Of a stretch of DNA of 64,000 nt, positions 57,418 to 64,000 are shown piece after piece. This DNA comes from Leeuwenhoekiella parthenopeia (GTDB lineage Bacteria > Bacteroidota > Bacteroidia > Flavobacteriales > Flavobacteriaceae). The stretch covers positions 104,897-168,896 of the forward strand of contig NZ_JAJGMW010000007.1 in NCBI RefSeq assembly GCF_020782115.1, given 5' to 3'. The notes below the pieces were generated by a model that was not told the DNA's origin, did no database searches, and worked only from the letters and a program-made list of their open reading frames with translations. The translations under genes and the position numbers were made by a program. Each line of letters opens with the position of its first letter. Position 1 is the first letter of the stretch.

Positions 57418-58710
57418 ATGAACATTCAGGAAATTCATAAACATTTTTTAGAAAGCAGCGGCGTAAGCACCGATACCCGTAAAATCAAAAAAGATTCGTT
57501 GTTTTTTGCGCTTAAAGGCGATAATTTCAACGGCAATAGCTTCGCGAAAGAAGCCTTAACTAAAGGTGCAAAACTGGCGATAGTTGATGAACGCGAATAT
57601 GCAACAACAGACCAAATCATTCTGGTTGAAGACATACTTAAAACCCTTCAGGAACTGGCTTACACCCATAGAAAACATCTGGACATTCCCATTGTCGCCC
57701 TCACCGGAAGCAATGGCAAAACCACAACTAAAGAGCTCATTAACGCTGTGCTTTCTAAAAAGTTCAAAACGGTTGCCACACAGGGAAATCTTAACAATCA
57801 CATAGGAGTACCGCTCACCCTTCTATCCATGTCTTCAGATACCGAATTGGGAATCGTAGAAATGGGCGCCAATCACCAGGGCGAGATCCAAAGCCTGTGT
57901 GAAATCGCCCAACCCGATTATGGTTACATCACCAATTTTGGCAAAGCGCATCTGGAAGGTTTCGGGGGTGTCGAAGGAGTCATTAAGGGCAAAAGCGAGC
58001 TCTATCTACATCTTATAGGACACAAAGGTTCGCTGATTTTAAACCTGGACGACCCTATTCAGCAAAAACGGCTAGGCAGCACACACACGTATACATTCGG
58101 TAAAACCGAAGAAGCAGAACTAAAAATTTCCTATGCACTGGCGGAGCCTTTCGCCCACATTAAATTTTCTGAAACCATTGTAGAAAGCAATCTCATTGGC
58201 CAGTACAACGAGGTTAACCTCGCGGCTGCAGCAGCTTTTGGAAGTTTGTTTAAAATTGAGCATTCTGCCATTAAAGAGGCTTTAGAAAGCTATATCCCTT
58301 CAAACAACCGTTCTCAACTTATTAAAAATGACAAGCAGACCTTAATTATGGATGCTTATAATGCCAACCCAAGCAGTATGGAGGCGGCCCTGCGAAATCT
58401 CGCGACCACACATGCCACCTACAAGCTGGCTATCCTGGGGGATATGTTTGAACTGGGAGAAGCAGCAGCTGCAGAACACCAGTACATAGCAGATTTAGCA
58501 GAACAATTCCATATTAATCAAATCGTTCTGGTTGGAAGCAACTTTATGAAGACCCAAAATAGCGCAATATGCTATGCCTCTACCGAGCAGTTTTTGGAAA
58601 CAGGCTTACCTGATGAAGTACAAGCCCAATTAGCACAGGCCACTGTTCTAATCAAAGGTTCGCGCGGAATGGCTCTGGAACGCATATTAAACCTCCTAAA
58701 CGTAAAATGA
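57418..58710 (+). CDS. murF: UDP-N-acetylmuramoyl-tripeptide--D-alanyl-D-alanine ligase
   Basis: 430 residues. N-terminal domain with VSTDTRKIKKDSLFFALKGDNFNG, P-loop LTGSNGKTTTKEL (Lys101), central VEMGANHQGEI, and C-terminal IMDAYNANPSSMEAALR, all diagnostic for MurF. It adds D-Ala-D-Ala to the UDP-MurNAc-tripeptide, the final cytoplasmic step of precursor synthesis. It lies 66 bases after gldJ, a pairing common in flavobacteria. Confidence 0.95.
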   Translation: MNIQEIHKHFLESSGVSTDTRKIKKDSLFFALKGDNFNGNSFAKEALTKGAKLAIVDEREYATTDQIILVEDILKTLQELAYTHRKHLDIPIVALTGSNGKTTTKELINAVLSKKFKTVATQGNLNNHIGVPLTLLSMSSDTELGIVEMGANHQGEIQSLCEIAQPDYGYITNFGKAHLEGFGGVEGVIKGKSELYLHLIGHKGSLILNLDDPIQQKRLGSTHTYTFGKTEEAELKISYALAEPFAHIKFSETIVESNLIGQYNEVNLAAAAAFGSLFKIEHSAIKEALESYIPSNNRSQLIKNDKQTLIMDAYNANPSSMEAALRNLATTHATYKLAILGDMFELGEAAAAEHQYIADLAEQFHINQIVLVGSNFMKTQNSAICYASTEQFLETGLPDEVQAQLAQATVLIKGSRGMALERILNLLNVK

Positions 58711-58836
58711 GCCTATAAGGCCCCTATTCCCTATAGACTCATTGTAAGATCAAATAAATACATTTGACCACATCGTCATTATTTCACCCATGACTTTGTT
58801 CACTTGTGTAAATGTACAAGCAAAAAACTGTGGTGT

Positions 58837-58858
58837 AAATACCCGATATCGGGTATTT
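58837..58858. repeat. 22-bp perfect palindrome
   Basis: A perfect dyad with no spacer, core ACCCGATATCGGGT flanked by AAAT and ATTT. A shorter dyad, CTTGT with ACAAG, lies at about 58803-58820. The 229-base gap between murF and the tRNA holds no gene that I can see. A spacerless dyad suits a dimeric DNA-binding protein better than a terminator. Confidence 0.5.
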
Positions 58859-58902
58859 TGAAAGGTAGAAGCGTTAATTTGATGTTAACAGCCCTAAAAT
58901 GA

Positions 58903-58938
58903 AAAAGCGATACTGAAAAATCAGTACCGCTTTTTTTT
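58903..58938. terminator. Terminator of tRNA-Val
   Basis: AAAAGCG-A-TACTGA pairs with TCAGTA-C-CGCTTTT (one mismatch) around a 4-5 base loop. T runs on both strands, with the minus-strand run directly after the hairpin, suit termination of the tRNA transcript. Confidence 0.8.
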
Positions 58939-58939
58939 G

Positions 58940-59014
58940 TGGGACATACTGGATTCGAACCAGTGACTTCCACGTTGTCGACGTGACACTCTGAACCAAC
59001 TGAGTTAATGTCCC
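58940..59014 (-). tRNA. tRNA-Val (GAC), atypical C33
   Basis: 75 bases fold fully: 7-bp acceptor (GGGACAT/ATGTCCC), D-arm with ACTC/GAGT, anticodon arm TCACG/CGTGG around TCGACAA, 5-base variable loop, and T-arm ACTGG-TTCGAAT-CCAGT. The loop puts GAC at positions 34-36, reading valine codons. Position 33 is C where U is nearly universal. CCA is not encoded. The anticodon call depends on the 5-bp stem register, the only one that pairs. Confidence 0.82.
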
Positions 59015-59162
59015 CGAGCCGGCAAAGCTAATCAAGTCACAGGTTATAACAAACTTTTTAAAGCCGAAATATTGCGAATTTGAAGTACGCTAAATTTTGA
59101 TTCCTGTAAAGTGCGTTACCTGAAATTGACTATTTTTAATGACTTATTAAAAATTACCTGAT

Positions 59163-60098
59163 ATGAACAACCCTAAAAATCGAATGACCCGTCAGTTTAT
59201 GCTGACTTTTATTTTAACAGCTTTCCTCTTTGTCTCCTGTGGTGAAAAGAAAAAAGATCAACAGGATGATACGGCAATTGCTGCTGACAGCCTTGAAACA
59301 GCAGATGCACAATTTGGCGGACTGGCGCTTTACACGGTGCGTGACGCCATGGGGGAAGACCCTAAAAAAACGCTAAAAACGGTTGCTGAAGACGGATACC
59401 TCAATATCGAGGCCGCCGGATATAATGAAGGCCTGTTTTACGGCATGAGCCCTGCCGATTTTGCAGCATACCTCACCGATGTAAATTTAAAACCCATTAG
59501 TACCCATCAGGGAAGTGTTACGCTTGAGAATGCAGACCAAATGATTGCAGACGTTAAAGCCGCGGGCTTTACCTATTTTGTCGTTCCCGTTCCGCCTATG
59601 GGGATGTTTACCTTTGATCCCGAAACCCAAACTATGGGGATGAGTGGTACTGTGAAGGAATTAACTTCAATTCTGAATACGCTTGGCGAAAAATGTGAAG
59701 CGGCAGGACTTCAGCTTCTTTACCACAACCACGACTTTGAATACAAGCCCAATGCTGATGGGATTGTACCCATTGAATATATGCTCGAAAATACCGACCC
59801 GAAATATGTAAACTTTCAGATGGATCTGTTTTGGGTAACCAAAGCAGGTGCAGACCCGGTTGCCTATTTTGAGAAGTATCCCGGAAGATTTAAGCTTTGG
59901 CATGTAAAGGATATGGATGCAGAAGGCCGCTTTGCCCCTGTGGGAGAAGGCAGCATTGATTTTGCACGAATCCTGGCCGAAAAAGAAGAGTCCGGAATGC
60001 AATACTATTTTGTGGAACAGGATATGACGTTTAACCACTCCCCTCTTGAGGCCATTAAAATAAGTCACAAAGCGCTCGAGGAAATCGGCTTTAACTAA
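59163..60098 (+). CDS. Sugar phosphate isomerase/epimerase-type TIM-barrel lipoprotein
   Basis: 311 residues. Lipoprotein signal with Cys26 in FLFVSC, followed by a flexible acidic stretch, then the xylose-isomerase-like TIM barrel (AP endonuclease family 2): LALYTVRDAMGEDPKKTLKTV, EAAGYNEG, LLYHNHDFEY, FQMDLFWVTKAG, WHVKDMD, and YYFVEQDM. The metal-site residues (His in YHNHD, Glu/Asp in later strands) look intact. Such proteins are common next to sugar-use loci; here no sugar gene is adjacent and the substrate is unknown. Confidence 0.87.
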   Translation: MNNPKNRMTRQFMLTFILTAFLFVSCGEKKKDQQDDTAIAADSLETADAQFGGLALYTVRDAMGEDPKKTLKTVAEDGYLNIEAAGYNEGLFYGMSPADFAAYLTDVNLKPISTHQGSVTLENADQMIADVKAAGFTYFVVPVPPMGMFTFDPETQTMGMSGTVKELTSILNTLGEKCEAAGLQLLYHNHDFEYKPNADGIVPIEYMLENTDPKYVNFQMDLFWVTKAGADPVAYFEKYPGRFKLWHVKDMDAEGRFAPVGEGSIDFARILAEKEESGMQYYFVEQDMTFNHSPLEAIKISHKALEEIGFN

Positions 60099-60110
60099 TA
60101 AATCACTCAG

Positions 60111-60138
60111 CCCCCGCTTTACATCACGGGGGTTTTTT
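60111..60138 (+). terminator. Terminator after the TIM-barrel lipoprotein
   Basis: CCCCCG and CGGGGG pair around a 10-base loop and are followed by six T. Confidence 0.88.
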
Positions 60139-60157
60139 ATTTAAACATTTTTAAAAT

Positions 60158-60940
60158 ATGCCCGAATTACCCGAGGTACACGGCTACAAAGTATATATAG
60201 ACAGCACCAGCCTGCACAAAAAAATCACCGCTCTGGATTGCCGCGACAAACGCCTATTAAAAAAGCCTGTAAGCGATTTTGAAAAAGCGCTTTTGGGCGA
60301 AAGCCTGACTGAAACCGTACGTATAGGTAAGTATTTATTTCTAAAAACAACCGGCCCTAAAATCCTGCTGATGCATTTTGGGATGACCGGCAGACCTAAT
60401 TATTATAAAGACCCAGATGACCGTCCAAAATTTGGACATATCGTACTTACGTTTGAAAACGGATTTCATTTCGCCTTTGAAAACAAACGGAAATTTGGCT
60501 GGTGGGAGCTGGTTGACGACATCGAAGACTACCGAACATCACACAACCTGAGCAAAGATGCCCGGGAACTGAGTCTTAAGGAGTTTAAAGAGACGCTTGC
60601 TACCCGCAAGACCGATATAAAAAAAGTATTGTTAGATCAAAGCGTCAGCGCCGGGGTTGGCAACTGGATGGCCGACGAAATCCTGTATCAGGCGCAGATG
60701 CATCCCAAACAAAAGGTCGAAGGTCTTACCGAAACCCAAATCAAAACGATCTATGATGCTATGCAGCACGTTATAGAAACCGCTATTGAGCACGACGCGC
60801 ACTATGCAGACTTTCCGGAAGATTTTTTAATTCATAATCGCAAAGAAGGCGCAACCTGCCATCACACCGGTGCAGAAATCGAAAAAATCAAAGTGGGAGG
60901 TCGATCGACTTACTTTTCGCCTAAATGGCAGAAATTATAA
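60158..60940 (+). CDS. Fpg/Nei-family DNA glycosylase with degenerate zinc finger
   Basis: 260 residues. The MPELPEV start provides the catalytic Pro2 and Glu3, FENKRKFGWW holds the conserved lysine region, and the helix-two-turn-helix is SVSAGVGNWMADEILYQAQ. The family excises oxidised bases and nicks the strand. The C-terminal zinc finger is degenerate: only Cys234 remains, with Thr237, Ser254 and Trp257 at the other three cysteine positions (GRSTYFSPKWQ). Zincless fingers exist in NEIL1-type glycosylases, so activity is still plausible. Followed by a perfect hairpin, then the mobile region. Confidence 0.88.
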   Translation: MPELPEVHGYKVYIDSTSLHKKITALDCRDKRLLKKPVSDFEKALLGESLTETVRIGKYLFLKTTGPKILLMHFGMTGRPNYYKDPDDRPKFGHIVLTFENGFHFAFENKRKFGWWELVDDIEDYRTSHNLSKDARELSLKEFKETLATRKTDIKKVLLDQSVSAGVGNWMADEILYQAQMHPKQKVEGLTETQIKTIYDAMQHVIETAIEHDAHYADFPEDFLIHNRKEGATCHHTGAEIEKIKVGGRSTYFSPKWQKL

Positions 60941-60990
60941 CCGGAAGGATCTTCTAAAAGGATAGAAGAATTACAAAATAATCTAAATTA

Positions 60991-61022
60991 AAAAAGGCTT
61001 CACAAATTTGTGAAGCCTTTTT
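60991..61022. terminator. Palindromic bidirectional terminator after the glycosylase
   Basis: A perfect 16+16 palindrome with core GGCTTCACAAATTTGTGAAG, flanked by A5 and T5. The strongest hairpin in the window, at the boundary between the core genes and the mobile region. The following 175 bases up to the methyltransferase stop hold the left IS-end copy and a tRNA-like stretch. Confidence 0.9.
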
Positions 61023-61117
61023 GGCAGTAGCAGGAACTGGACTCATAGGCTCTAAACCTTGGCTATTGCTGTGTTTACAGTTATCTAATGATTAGTATTT
61101 TAAAATTTATCATTTGT

Positions 61118-61136
61118 AATTCTCACACAACTTTTG
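61118..61136 (-). repeat. Left copy of 19-bp inverted repeat, IS end remnant
   Basis: Read on the minus strand this is CAAAAGTTGTGTGAGAATT, identical at 18 of 19 positions to the copy at 63690. Homology stops abruptly at the leading C in both copies, as expected at a transposon tip. Nothing coding lies outside it to the left, so it would be a short remnant. Confidence 0.6.
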
Positions 61137-61197
61137 TCCCAAATTTGGTCCGGATCAAAATCATTAATCTTACTTGCCTCTTATTTCTATAGGCCTA

Positions 61198-62096
61198 CTA
61201 CTTATATATAATATTGGAGGTAGATTTATCCTTGTTGAGTTTAAATCTCAAGGGATCCCAATCATCAATTTTGGGCTGTTCAATATTTTTGCTGAAAAAC
61301 ATTATTTCTTTTCCCTCTCTAATTTTATATGCGGTATGCTTAAAAGAAAATTCTTTCTTTTGGCAATCAAAATAAAGTTGTTGTATTTCAGGAACATTAT
61401 CGTAAGAAACTATCCATTTTATATTTTGAATTGACTTTATCTTATCACTAACGGTTTTGTGATTTTTATACTCATAATGATTCATATATAGAGTACTAGC
61501 CTTTAAATAATAGGGAGGGTCGAAATAAAACACAATATTGTCATTTTCTGCCTCTAGCTGAATCTTGTCTATTAGCTTTACAGCATCTTTTTTGTAAAGA
61601 CGAATATGCTTCTTGTAGTTCGCAATTTTTGATATGCGATCAATGAGCTCTTGTTTGTTAAACCTGCAATCAATTAAATAGTTACCATTCTGATTTACCC
61701 CCCCATTACACCCGCATTGATAATACCAGAACGGTTAGTTCTATTTAAATAAAAAGTGGAAAAACCTAAGTCAAGAAGATCCGCCTTTTTCTTGTTTGCC
61801 TGCACTGCTCTTTGTTTTTTCCATTCTTCAATTGTGAGGTCTGCTTGATCAATTCTTTCACACAACTGGTTTGTTTTATTCAAAACTGAATGCCAAAAAG
61901 CATATATCGATCTGTCTTTGTCGTTGATTGTGATTTTCTCAACAAACCCTTCCATTAAGAGAAATAATGCGACTGATGCTCCACCAGAATAGGGTTCAAC
62001 ATAATGCCCATTAATATTATTATCAATACAAATTTTTGCTATGAATGCAGAAAGTTTATTTTTTCCACCGGGATATCTCAATGGTGAGTAGAGCAT
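61198..62096 (-). pseudogene. D12-class DNA adenine N6-methyltransferase, frameshifted at a G7 tract
   Basis: The first piece (62096-61695) has the D12 motifs SPLRYPGGKNKL and VEPYSGGASVAL, then LNRTNRSGIINAGVMGG and a TAA stop. The second frame continues exactly where homologues do (VNQNGNYLIDCRFNKQELIDRI) and contains catalytic DPPY in VFYFDPPYYLKAS, ending at 61198. The join lies in seven G (minus strand; bases 61698-61704); eight would restore one frame of about 299 codons. The enzyme would methylate adenine at an unknown site. It starts 1 base after the ParB-like gene. The tract could allow phase switching, or this is decay or a sequencing error. Confidence 0.88.
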
Positions 62097-62097
62097 A

Positions 62098-63171
62098 TTA
62101 TAATTGAGTTAAATCAAGAGAATTCAATAAGTCTGTCTCGTCTTGAAGCATAAATTCTATTAAATCAATCAGATTATCACATAATGCTTTGGCGTTAGCT
62201 GGTACTGCTGCAACATGATAATTATGTATAATTTGATGAGGGTTTTGAATGTCAAAATTTTCAAAAGCCTTCTTAATACCTACGTCAGTTATTAATTCTG
62301 TAAATTTTGTTTTTAACACTTCAAAATTCGTAAACGTTAGGGGATTGCCTTTTCTGTCCTTAAAAGCCAAATTAAAATGATTTGAGGTTTTTATTGGCTT
62401 TCCGTTTGGCTTATTTGTATTTTCTACTACATATTTCAGAGTACATTCAAGAGAAACTCTAGTCAATGCAGTTTTCGAATTGGCAAAATTATTTTCGTCG
62501 AGATTATAGCATTCATCAATTAACATTTTTAACGGACTAGGTATTTTTTTTCTTTTTAATTTCGGTTTCGATTTTATACTGTGTCTTGTCGAACCACTTC
62601 CTCCTGTATTAGTTCCAGTAGCATTTGTGGAATTTGTATTGTTAGCTGTGTCACCACTTGATGTACTATTACCTGTAGCAATAGATGCTGACGTTGGAGT
62701 ATTTGTAGTACTAGAATTATTAGTCGAGTTTGAACTATTAGCTCCAGTATTTTGACTAGAAGTATTTTGATTAGATGTATTTGTACTATTACCAGAACTT
62801 GCACTATCCGAAGAAGTATTTTTTGGAGGAAACCCGTATGGCCTTAATAAATCTAAAAATGCTTTTGTTCCCTCATTATCAATCTGTCTGGAGGAAGCTT
62901 TTGGATGATCTGTTAAATAGTCTACAATTGCTCTGATGTATGATTCAAATAAAGACTTATCCTTAATTAGGATTTCGCTCGTTTTATGCTTAAAATTAAA
63001 CCCACAATTTGCGCGCTCTTTAAAAAGTCTTTCAAAAATAACCGTCTTACCTCCCGTTTTTCCTTTACCGTCTCTAACTAATTTTTTAAAATCTTCACCT
63101 TTAATTTTAACCGCTTCGTAATAAAAAGTAGCGGTTTTAATGAATTCTTTTGGGTTAGAGTCTATATCTGA
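62098..63171 (-). pseudogene. Downstream part of ParB-like gene, after internal stop
   Basis: The frame of the ParB-like gene continues past its TAA without shift to 62098. It contains no ATG until 62526, and no GTG or TTG that I can find earlier, so it was almost certainly the C-terminal part of one protein of about 515 codons. Visible parts are a basic segment (NPKEFIKTATFYYEAVKIKG, KTGGKTVIFERLFKERAN), a Ser/Thr/Asn-rich linker (bases about 62581-62822), a lysine-rich patch, and a helical C-terminus (PHQIIHNYHVAAVPANAKAL). Function unknown. Confidence 0.75.
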
Positions 63172-63645
63172 TTACGATTCTATTGAATTGCCGCTAGAAA
63201 ATAGTCTGTAAATTTCCATTGCTTTCGCAATTCTGCCCCATTTTTTGAAGAGATTACTATTATGCTCTAAACGTATTCGCTTATCTAATTCGGCAATACT
63301 TTTATACTCCAATACTGGCAATTTTTCAATTTCAAACCTAGATAAGCTCAATTCATATTTGTTTGGTGTTTGTAACGCTTTTACTGCGGCACATCTTCGA
63401 TTTCCGTCTTTCACCAAATATTCTCCGTCATTCACTTTAAACACCCAAAGAGGTCTATCTTCGTAGAACTCTTGAGCTTCTGAAATAGCTTCTGCCACTT
63501 CCTGAGCTGATTCCGTATACAATAGATATTCAATAATATCAGATTCCTTTTCGCTGCCGTTATATAGTTCTGCAAACCGAGGATTTTCCTTATCTAATAC
63601 TAACTGATCAAGCTTAATTTCTTTTTGAGTGTACTTCTTTACCAT
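63172..63645 (-). CDS. ParB/Srx-like N-terminal domain protein, truncated by internal stop
   Basis: 157 residues. ParB-like motifs are QLVLDKENPRFAEL at the start and GEYLVKDGNRRCAAVKAL (GNRR in place of GERR), with a helical end (RIRLEHNSNLFKKWGRIAKAMEIYRLF). In ParB the domain binds and hydrolyses CTP or nucleotides; here it sits beside a DNA methyltransferase rather than parA. The TAA at 63172-63174 falls mid-helix and the same frame continues, so the product is probably a truncated fragment. Markedly more AT-rich than the core genes, which suggests transfer. Confidence 0.78.
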   Translation of the reverse strand: MVKKYTQKEIKLDQLVLDKENPRFAELYNGSEKESDIIEYLLYTESAQEVAEAISEAQEFYEDRPLWVFKVNDGEYLVKDGNRRCAAVKALQTPNKYELSLSRFEIEKLPVLEYKSIAELDKRIRLEHNSNLFKKWGRIAKAMEIYRLFSSGNSIES

Positions 63646-63689
63646 ATCTATTTCGGAATGAGTTCTTTAGATTAGTTACGGATCATTCT

Positions 63690-63708
63690 CAAAAGTTGTG
63701 TGTGAATT
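63690..63708 (+). repeat. Right copy of 19-bp inverted repeat, IS end
   Basis: CAAAAGTTGTGTGTGAATT, inverted relative to the copy at 61118. The transposase frame opens about 15 bases further on, so this is probably the left tip of the IS extending beyond the window. Confidence 0.65.
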
Positions 63709-63726
63709 GAATGAATAGTTTGATTT

Positions 63727-64000
63727 TTGTTTTCTAAACAGGAGGCATTTGACGCATATATAGATTTACTTAAGATTTTATTACCAGAATTATTGATTAC
63801 CCATTTTAACCTTACCGGTCATCAAACAGAGGGAGATATACTGCACCTGCATTTTGAAGAAAAAGCAGAGGTCCCTAAAGAGTTTTCTTCAAGCCTGGTC
63901 ACAGCGCACGGGTTCCATAAAGAAATAACCGTTCAGGATTTTCCTGTGCGTGGCAAAAAAGTATTCCTGCATATAAAGCGACGTCGATGGCTCAACAAAC
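63727..64000 (+). CDS. ISAon1-family transposase, N-terminal region (3' end outside window)
   Basis: The frame is open from 63724 after a TGA at 63721; TTG at 63727 is the only plausible start, giving FSKQEAFDAYIDLLKILLPELL. The conserved block ITVQDFPVRGKKVFLHIKRR followed by RWLNK identifies the N-terminal ORF of ISAon1-like elements of the ISL3 group, which is normally followed by a second ORF with the catalytic domain. The frame continues past the window end. Start uncertain. Confidence 0.78.
   Translation, partial: MFSKQEAFDAYIDLLKILLPELLITHFNLTGHQTEGDILHLHFEEKAEVPKEFSSSLVTAHGFHKEITVQDFPVRGKKVFLHIKRRRWLNK

Larger units (their letters stand above)
63690..64000 (+). mobile_element. ISAon1-type insertion sequence, left part
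   Basis: Begins at the inverted repeat and contains the start of an ISAon1-type transposase gene on the same strand. The other end lies outside the window, so length, completeness and target duplication cannot be judged. Confidence 0.65.

Noticed and set aside
58707..58742. Terminator after murF (ATGAGcCTATA / TATAGaCTCAT)
   Set aside because: The stem contains a mismatch, overlaps the stop codon and has no T run.
62098..62526. A separate 142-residue gene starting at ATG 62526
   Set aside because: Coding continues upstream in the same frame to the TAA at 63172, so this is the C-terminal part of the ParB-like gene.
62574..62804. Leu/Ile/Gln-rich 76-codon ORF on the minus strand
   Set aside because: It is the wrong frame of the Ser/Thr/Asn-rich linker; the other frame joins smoothly to coding sequence on both sides.
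1..64000. CRISPR array, rRNA operon or prophage
   Set aside because: I saw no regularly spaced direct repeats, no rRNA-like sequence, and no phage structural genes.

Overview
The window is a chromosomal stretch from a Flavobacteriaceae-type member of the Bacteroidota. Four things point there. A SusC/SusD pair sits at the left edge. A PorV-PorU-GldJ block belongs to type IX secretion and gliding. Hypoxanthine phosphoribosyltransferase is fused to adenylate kinase. Several start codons are preceded by TAnnTTTG -7 boxes, the Bacteroidota primary promoter signature. I cannot name the genus from sequence alone. Genes are densely packed with small overlaps, and no gene-free stretch exceeds 300 bases.

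Layout. 1-4.7 kb: a 5'-truncated SusC receptor and its SusD lipoprotein. 4.7-14.4 kb: housekeeping and repair genes (rlmB, rhomboid protease, rarA, YjjG-type HAD phosphatase, a polysaccharide-deacetylase-like protein, radC, mpl). 14.5-21.1 kb: a 2202-residue alpha-2-macroglobulin-type protein carrying an inserted SusC-like regulatory and plug module. 21.2-26.3 kb: DUF4136 lipoprotein, obgE, a four-helix bundle protein, the Hpt-Adk fusion, purK-purE. 26.5-32.7 kb: M3 peptidase, a glycosyltransferase, then a GbsR-like regulator heading DoxX-like, DUF2071, methyltransferase and membrane-protein genes. 32.7-43.5 kb: gcvP, a UbiA-like membrane protein, an ECF sigma/anti-sigma pair, methyltransferase plus GT2, a PafA-type phosphatase, mlaE-mlaF, DUF389. 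43.5-49.7 kb: manC, SprT-like, SDR, M28 peptidase, pdhC and pdhA. 49.9-58.7 kb: cdd-porV-porU facing gldJ-murF. 58.9-60.9 kb: tRNA-Val, a TIM-barrel lipoprotein, and an Fpg/Nei glycosylase.

The accessory part is 61.0-64.0 kb. An AT-rich two-gene module lies between two inverted copies of a 19-bp sequence, the right-hand copy abutting an ISAon1-type transposase gene that runs off the window. The first gene is a roughly 515-codon protein with an N-terminal ParB-like domain, a Ser/Thr/Asn-rich linker and a helical C-terminal part. The second is a D12-class DNA adenine methyltransferase. Both are broken: the ParB-like gene by one in-frame TAA, the methyltransferase by a one-base deficit in a run of seven G. 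That tract makes reversible phase variation possible, although two lesions in adjacent genes equally suggest decay. This module is the best candidate for an undescribed system here.

Functional links: PorU and PorV form the outer-membrane sortase complex for type IX cargo, and GldJ is needed for the gliding motor and secretion. PurK and PurE catalyse consecutive purine-synthesis steps. PdhA and PdhC supply E1-alpha and E2 of pyruvate dehydrogenase, with no E1-beta gene in the window. MlaE and MlaF are permease and ATPase of a lipid-asymmetry transporter without an MCE gene beside them.
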